Of a DNA stretch of 10,937 bases, positions 7,161 through 10,937 are shown in pieces. This DNA is from Larix sibirica (taxonomy: Eukaryota > Streptophyta > Pinopsida > Pinales > Pinaceae), in NCBI GenBank assembly GCA_004151065.3, contig NWUY0300048338.1, positions 1 through 10,937 of the forward strand. Reading direction: 5' to 3'. Position 1 is the first letter of the stretch. The number at the start of each line of letters is the position of its first letter. Below the pieces are notes generated by a model. It made no database searches. It was not told the DNA's origin and saw only the letters and a program-made list of their open reading frames with translations. The position numbers and the translations under genes were made by a program.

Positions 7161-7565
7161 ATTTTTAAAAGCCATTGATGTGTCCTAGGTAAATTTCATT
7201 AAATATATCCACAAGAAGTAAGAATGTATTTGACTGCGTTTGCAAGAATATGCACGAAAATTAACCTTGCTAAAATCCTCCTAGAGGAAATCTAGTTGAT
7301 GGAACTGGATGCTACTTACAAGTAGAAATCGGACTATGAGCATGTAGTCTTTAGATGTGGATTATGTTTTACCTATGGGCACATGGTTACATCAAGCCCC
7401 TCAAACAAAAACAGGAAATGAAGCCTTAGAATCCTACTTGTTGGCAAGGTGTGAATGACAACCGCCATTTGATTAATGTAACAACTAAAGTGCCATCTTG
7501 GTGTGAGCTTGGATATTATAGAGTATCTTTTAACAAAGGCCTTGTTGAATGATGTTAAGTTGAAC
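7130..7565 (+). pseudogene. LINE C ORF1 fragment with zinc-knuckle remnant
   Basis: The forward strand reads NFIKYIHKK, then FTAFARICTKINLAKILLEE (7218 onward), then DYEHVVFRCGLCFTYGHMVT (about 7333-7392). Plant LINE ORF1 proteins carry the pattern FAR(I/V)CVE(I/V)(D/N)L.K.L followed by (D)YE...F.C..C..(Y/T)GH....C, an RNA-binding zinc knuckle. Here C..C and GH are present but the last Cys is replaced by Ser. CWQGVNDNR at about 7438-7464 fits the GWQ.V block that follows. Stops break the frame. The orientation is opposite to LINE B next door, so this is a separate copy. Confidence 0.68.
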
Positions 7566-8340
7566 ATAATGGAAAAAATAATAGGAAAATAAAGGCTCTA
7601 ATGGGACCATTTAAACCTTGAGGCAAATTTTGTGATTACAAGGATTTGTAAAATGCATGCATAAGCTTAATAAGAAAAAAAAATTCTAGAACAAGGTTCA
7701 TTGCTTGCATGTTGTTATTGTTTTAAATAGTCACTTCTCAAGGAATATCAAAAAATATAAATAAGTGTTTTCTAATGGAATGTAAAAATCCAAACTAGTT
7801 GAGGGCAATGAAGATACCTATGAGAAAGAGATTAGTGTTTTTTTTAACAAACAATTTCAAAGAGACTGTTGTTATTGTAGATCATGTTGGCAAGAGTTCT
7901 TGAGAAAAGCAAATGAAGCCACTTTCTAGTGTAAAAACAAATATGCATAAATCGTATAGTTCTTTAAGTGAATCTAATGTACAAGATAATATGAGATTTA
8001 TGGATATGGATGTTGCTATTATTGTTGAACTTCTTAATCATGCATATTTAGTGACATTTGGATGTTGATTGTAAAAGAATTTCAAACAAGTGATAGATCA
8101 ATGCAAGGATGGTTGATCATCCCTTTGATGCAAACATATAAAGTATGGAAGGTCATGGAAGGACAAGTCCAATGGGAAATTAGTTTCAAGAAGTCCTCCC
8201 TTGAAATACCACTTACTTTATCTCTCATGCCATGACGCCAAATGACATGTTCACTTGAAATGCATTGGCACCAAACACTTGCACACACTAAAAGCTAAAA
8301 ACATTGATAAATATGTAAATGTAAAGATTTAATATATGTA
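7566..8340. other. AT-rich spacer, no supported gene
   Basis: The first few hundred bases may be the low-conservation end of the LINE C ORF1 fragment (for example ALMGPFKP at about 7595-7620), but I cannot prove it. Beyond about 7900 I see no motif on either strand. The 68-codon reverse ORF at 8082-8288 shows nothing recognisable. An A-run at 7675-7684 has no clear target duplication. Confidence 0.45.
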
Positions 8341-8610
8341 NATTTAGCCCATGGGCTAATTTTGGAGTTTTTTTTTCAAAGAAAGATTTGCCAATTTCCA
8401 TTTTTTTTTTTCTAAATTGATTCGCCCAAATTCCATGGGATAAAAAGAATTATTCTAAAAATCGCTAAAATTGTAAAGAAACTATATAAAATCCTTAGAA
8501 ATTTGAATATTTTTACAAAAATATTACCCAACGTTTTAAGGTTGAAAATTTATGAATTAGTAAGATTCGTCGAGGTTTCTACACTTCAAAAAAAATTATG
8601 AATACTTAAC
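8341..8610. other. AT-rich spacer with 16-bp perfect palindrome and an ambiguous base
   Basis: Base 8341 is N. TTAGCCCATGGGCTAA at 8344-8359 is a perfect 16-bp palindrome, and a related GCCCAAATTCCATGGG string lies at about 8424-8439. T-runs follow. No coding signal was seen. A terminus or LTR origin is possible but unproven. Confidence 0.5.
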
Positions 8611-8876
8611 GAATATGAGATAAAGAACCAAAAACAAAGCCAATTAAATTGGGGTATGCTACTAGAATGAAAGAAGAGGTAAGAAAAAACACTACTTTAA
8701 ACTTACATAATGAATTAGCTTAATGGTCCCAATTCATGGTTCAATCAAAGCACTATGCATTAATGCTTAATGATCAAGAACATAAGATAAAAGAGTCCAA
8801 AAACAAAGGCTCAATTGTATAAAAGACTAAATTGGGGTATGTTGCTAGAAGGAAAGAAGAGGCAAGGGGAAAAAAT
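8611..8876 (+). repeat. Two diverged direct repeats
   Basis: Copy 1 (8611-8690) and copy 2 (8778-8876) share GA.AAAAACAAAG, AAATTGGGGTATG and GCTAGAA.GAAAGAAGAGG-like strings. Copy 2 carries an extra stretch of roughly 17 bases before AAATTGGGG. About 87 bp separate the copies. Divergence is clearly higher than in the neighbouring arrays, so this duplication is older. No coding potential was recognised. Confidence 0.82.
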
Positions 8877-9003
8877 GCTTATGGAAGAACGGTTTGGGAA
8901 CATAAGATTCCCTTGAAACAAGAATTTATATGTAGTTAGCAATGTCAAATAAAATTTTAACATGGGAGATTATGCAAAATAGAAATTGGATTGGCCCTAG
9001 AAA

Positions 9004-9211
9004 ATACATTTTGTGCAAAGTCAACATAGAAATTGTCAATCGTCTTTTTAAAATGCCCGCACATTTGATGAGGAGGATGAGATGACACGAGTGACGAGGA
9101 GGATGAGATAACGCTAGTAAGATACATTTTGTGCAAAGTCAACATAGAAATTGTCAATAATCTTTTTGTAAAATGCCCACACATTTGATGAGGATGAGAT
9201 GACGCAAGTGA
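9004..9211 (+). repeat. Two-copy tandem repeat, period 118 bp
   Basis: ATACATTTTGTGCAAAGTCA starts at 9004 and again at 9122. The shared block runs through CACATTTGATGAGGATGAGATGA. GAGGAGGATGAGAT is itself doubled near 9072 and 9098. A third, decayed relative (GTCAAACATCTTTTAGTAAA) lies at about 9239, leading into the next array. The 96-codon reverse ORF here is open only because of the repeats. Confidence 0.9.
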
Positions 9212-9255
9212 TATCATTATATTACGATGATGATAATTGTCAAACATCTTTTAGT

Positions 9256-9407
9256 AAAATGTACACATATTTGAGGGAAATCTACACTAAAGCCCTAAAG
9301 TTAACAAATCACAACATTACGTAAAAAAATTAAAATGTACACATATTTGAGGGAAATCTGCACTAAAGCCCTAAAGTTAACAAATCACAACAATAGGTAA
9401 AATAATT
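9256..9407 (+). repeat. Two-copy tandem repeat, period 76 bp
   Basis: The unit begins AAAATGTACACATATTTGAG and contains AAAGCCCTAAAGTTAACAAA. Copies start at 9256 and 9332 and are nearly identical (A/G at TCTACAC/TCTGCAC, and a few changes at the end). It sits between the 118-bp array and the resumption of LINE C. Confidence 0.92.
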
Positions 9408-9490
9408 ATTTTCTTGGGTGCTTTGAAAATTAGTTAAATGATAAATATGATGCCACTCTTAAAGCTTTGCCTTGTTTTGTTTCATGGGTC

Positions 9491-9922
9491 ATGTGGCTTA
9501 TTCGAAATAAAATTTAGTTACCATTGTGTTTTATGGGGGCTCGTAGCTTATTACAAATAAAATGATTTGCCATGGAAAGGCCATCCTAGCTATTCAGGGA
9601 GTCCAAGTTAGATTTGCATATAGAGGATGTTGGAGGCTTGATGAAAGAAAAGCTTAAAGAATCCTAAAATAAATAAATAAATTCTAATACTTGTGTTGTA
9701 TGTGTGATGTGGCTTATTGGAAATAAAATTTAGTTACCATTTTGTTTTATGGGAGCTCGTGGCTTATTACAAATAAAATGATTTGCCATGGAAAGGCCAT
9801 CCCACCTATTCAATGAGTTCATGTTAGATTTGCATATAGAGGATGTTGTAGGCTTGATGAAAGAAAAGCTTAAATAATCATAGCATAAATAAATAAATTC
9901 TAATATTTGTGTTGTATGTGTG
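9491..9922 (+). repeat. Two-copy tandem repeat, period 216 bp, in LINE C
   Basis: ATGTGGCTTATT starts at 9491 and 9707. The copies stay alike to GTTGTATGTGTG at the ends, with about 20 differences. 216 is a multiple of three (72 codons), so the frame is kept: both copies read MWLI.NKI, FMGAR.LLQIK, FAMERPS and LDLHIEDV.GLMKEKLK. Inside each unit CTTATT..AAATAAAAT occurs twice, a smaller nested duplication. The unit starts exactly at the W..RN landmark of the LINE. Confidence 0.93.
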
Positions 9923-9926
9923 GTGA

Positions 9927-10260
9927 TTGCAGCATTTTAAACTAAAAAATATATTTGTATCTTTTAAGTATGTAATAGGTCAAGGAACGGATTATAGAGC
10001 CAAATTATATGCCTTGTGGTTACTTAGAAATGCAGTTGGGAAATCGATAAATTATAAGTTTTTAGAAACTCAAAGTTGCTTAAAGATTGGCAAATGGGAA
10101 TTTTCGCATTCAGAACCTGGTGCTTATTCCAATTATGGGCAAGGTACTCAAGGAAGGGAATTTACTAAAGCAGGAGTTCAAGGATGAATACCTCTTTCTC
10201 AAAATTGATCTCTCTATCGAGAGAAAGGACTAGCTTTGTTTGGTCCCTCGATTTTGGGTG
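9927..10260 (+). pseudogene. LINE C RNase H domain remnant
   Basis: An 86-codon open stretch contains YVIGQGTDYRAKLYALWLLR, fitting the RNase H pattern (I)G.GTN..AE..AL...L..A that degrades the RNA of RNA-DNA hybrids. The second acidic residue is changed (AE becomes AK), and the later GDS motif reads as TQS in FLETQSCLK, so the active site is gone. From about 10090 the similarity moves one frame over (LANGNFRIQNLVLIPIMGKV; family form roughly WANG...QN..L..I), showing a frameshift at about 10065-10090. The first catalytic Asp region is absent. The open frame's own C-terminus is therefore out of frame. Alternative: none better seen. Confidence 0.72.
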
Positions 10261-10560
10261 TTGTCTAGGGAGTTTATTGGTTGATATCATGCATTGGAAA
10301 GGCATTTTTTGTTTGTAAATATATATTTTTGAATGCTCTAACTGGCTTTGTTTGGTCTCTCGATTTTGGGTGTTTTGATTTTGGGTGTTTTGATTTTGGG
10401 TGTTGTTTAGGGAGTTTATTGGTTGATATCATGTACTCGAAAGGCATTTTTTGTTTTCGATTTTGGGTGTTTTTTGGATGTCGTCTAGGGAGTTTATTGG
10501 TTGATATCATGCACTGGAAAGGCATTTTTTGTTTGTAAATATATATTTTTGAATGCTTTA
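10249..10560 (+). repeat. Three-copy repeat of about 103-112 bp
   Basis: Copies start at CGATTTTGGGTG at 10249, 10361 and 10458. Each contains TAGGGAGTTTATTGGTTGAT followed by ATCATG and AAAGGCATTTTTTGTTT. Copies 1 and 3 both extend through GTAAATATATATTTTTGAAT and GC; copy 2 lacks that tail but carries a 15-bp minisatellite. The 185-codon reverse ORF and 85-codon forward ORF here exist because of these repeats and are not genes. Confidence 0.92.
10362..10405 (+). repeat. 15-bp minisatellite, three units
   Basis: GATTTTGGGTGTTTT is repeated three times, the last unit ending GTTG. It is nested in copy 2 of the surrounding repeat, and its period of five codons keeps any frame open (FDFGC on +, HPKSK on -). 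Confidence 0.93.
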
Positions 10561-10690
10561 AAGCACAGACAAAGGTCCATAAAGGCCTAAGGGCCTGGGA
10601 TGACTGTAATTGTAATATATAATTTGTATGATTAATTGAACTTTTTCCCCTTTTGGTTGAAGATAGTAATCTTTTTAAGCTCGGAATAGG
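10561..10690 (+). other. Probable LINE C 3' untranslated end
   Basis: AT-rich non-coding text after the LINE tail, with AAAGGCCTAAGGGCCTGGGA (an AGGCC/GGCCT pair around TAAG that could form a short hairpin) and CTTTTTCCCCTTTTGGTTGA. This resembles the U- and C-rich 3' ends of plant LINE transcripts, but no clear poly(A) tail or target duplication was found, so the boundary is approximate. Confidence 0.4.
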
Positions 10691-10740
10691 ACAAGACCAT
10701 GTATAGTTTGATTTAAGAAATATCAAATATGAATTTTTTT

Positions 10741-10937
10741 GAAAAAGGCATCTTCCTAGGTTTGAACCAGTTGTGACATTTTGATCTCCAACAATTCTAA
10801 AAATGATATTTTTTTCAATAGAAAAAGGCATCTTACTATGTTTGAACCAGTTTTCACATTTTGATCTCCAACAATTCTAAAAATGATATTTTTTTCCATA
10901 GAAAAAGGCATCTTACTATGTTTGAACCAGTTTTCAC
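10741..10937 (+). repeat. 80-bp tandem array running off the window end
   Basis: GAAAAAGGCATCTT starts at 10741, 10821 and 10901, an exact 80-bp period, and the third copy is cut by the window end. The first copy differs at several places (TTCCTAGG against TTACTATG, GTTGTGAC against GTTTTCAC); the second and third are almost identical. No coding text. It may be the edge of a longer satellite-like array. Confidence 0.93.

Larger units (their letters stand above)
9405..10690 (+). mobile_element. LINE C 3' half: pre-RNase H linker, RNase H remnant and 3' end
   Basis: The forward strand reads DATLKALPCFVSWVMWLIRN from about 9445, matching the plant LINE pattern ending W.IW..RN just before the RNase H domain. 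HGKAILAIQGVQV-like text follows in a neighbouring frame. After a 216-bp duplication comes an RNase H remnant (9927 onward), then repeat-bearing sequence and a probable 3' untranslated end at about 10561-10690. It has the same orientation as the ORF1 fragment at 7130-7565, so both may be one element that lost its endonuclease and RT. They could equally be two separate insertions. Confidence 0.65.

Noticed and set aside
8082-8288. 68-codon reverse ORF
   Set aside because: No recognised motif, and its length is expected by chance in spacer DNA.
8957-9247. 96-codon reverse ORF with two similar halves
   Set aside because: It is the antisense reading of the 118-bp tandem repeat; both halves are the same repeat and no motif is present.
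10274-10831. 185-codon reverse ORF with HPKSK repeats
   Set aside because: It lies antisense to the three-copy repeat and minisatellite; its length comes from repeat units that keep the frame open, and it shows no domain.

Overview
The window looks like nuclear DNA from a plant with a large, repeat-rich genome. It is AT-rich and has no intact gene, no operon and no bacterial-style ribosome binding site. Nearly all recognisable coding sequence is decayed non-LTR retrotransposon (plant L1-type LINE), with characteristic pieces such as GLKNI, RPISLCN-like, AYD..NW and RGLRQGC. A conifer or another large-genome seed plant is plausible, but the sequence alone does not fix the species.

Layout. Positions 1-617 are unassigned and visibly richer in G+C than what follows. 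LINE A (+ strand, about 618-2920) is a decayed copy with a pre-RT linker, reverse transcriptase fingers, palm and thumb, and the start of the C-terminal region. It is cut by two internal tandem-duplication arrays (753-1019 and 1079-1449), a 225-bp tRNA-type SINE (2512-2736) with 19-bp target site duplications, and a 17-bp duplication. Positions 3003-4097 are a non-coding block, possibly an LTR-type insertion. LINE B (- strand, about 7160 down to 4098) is the most complete copy, with leader, endonuclease, linker, RT and C-terminal region, but it carries many stops and frameshifts. LINE C (+ strand) is split: an ORF1 zinc-knuckle fragment at about 7130-7560, and at 9405-10680 the tail (W..RN linker, RNase H remnant, 3' end). 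The roughly 1.8 kb between these pieces holds no recognised LINE domain. It contains AT-rich spacer and direct repeats.

The three LINEs appear to belong to the same broad family. A and B point toward each other and B and C point away from each other. The feature that stands out is the number of short local tandem duplications (periods of 15, 17, 76, 80, 88-89, 118, about 103-112 and 216 bp, and one pair spaced 230 bp) inside and between the elements. I found no RNA gene, CRISPR array, host gene or undescribed functional system. The best-supported observation is the SINE nested in a conserved LINE codon block. All calls rest on reading translated motifs by eye, with no database search.
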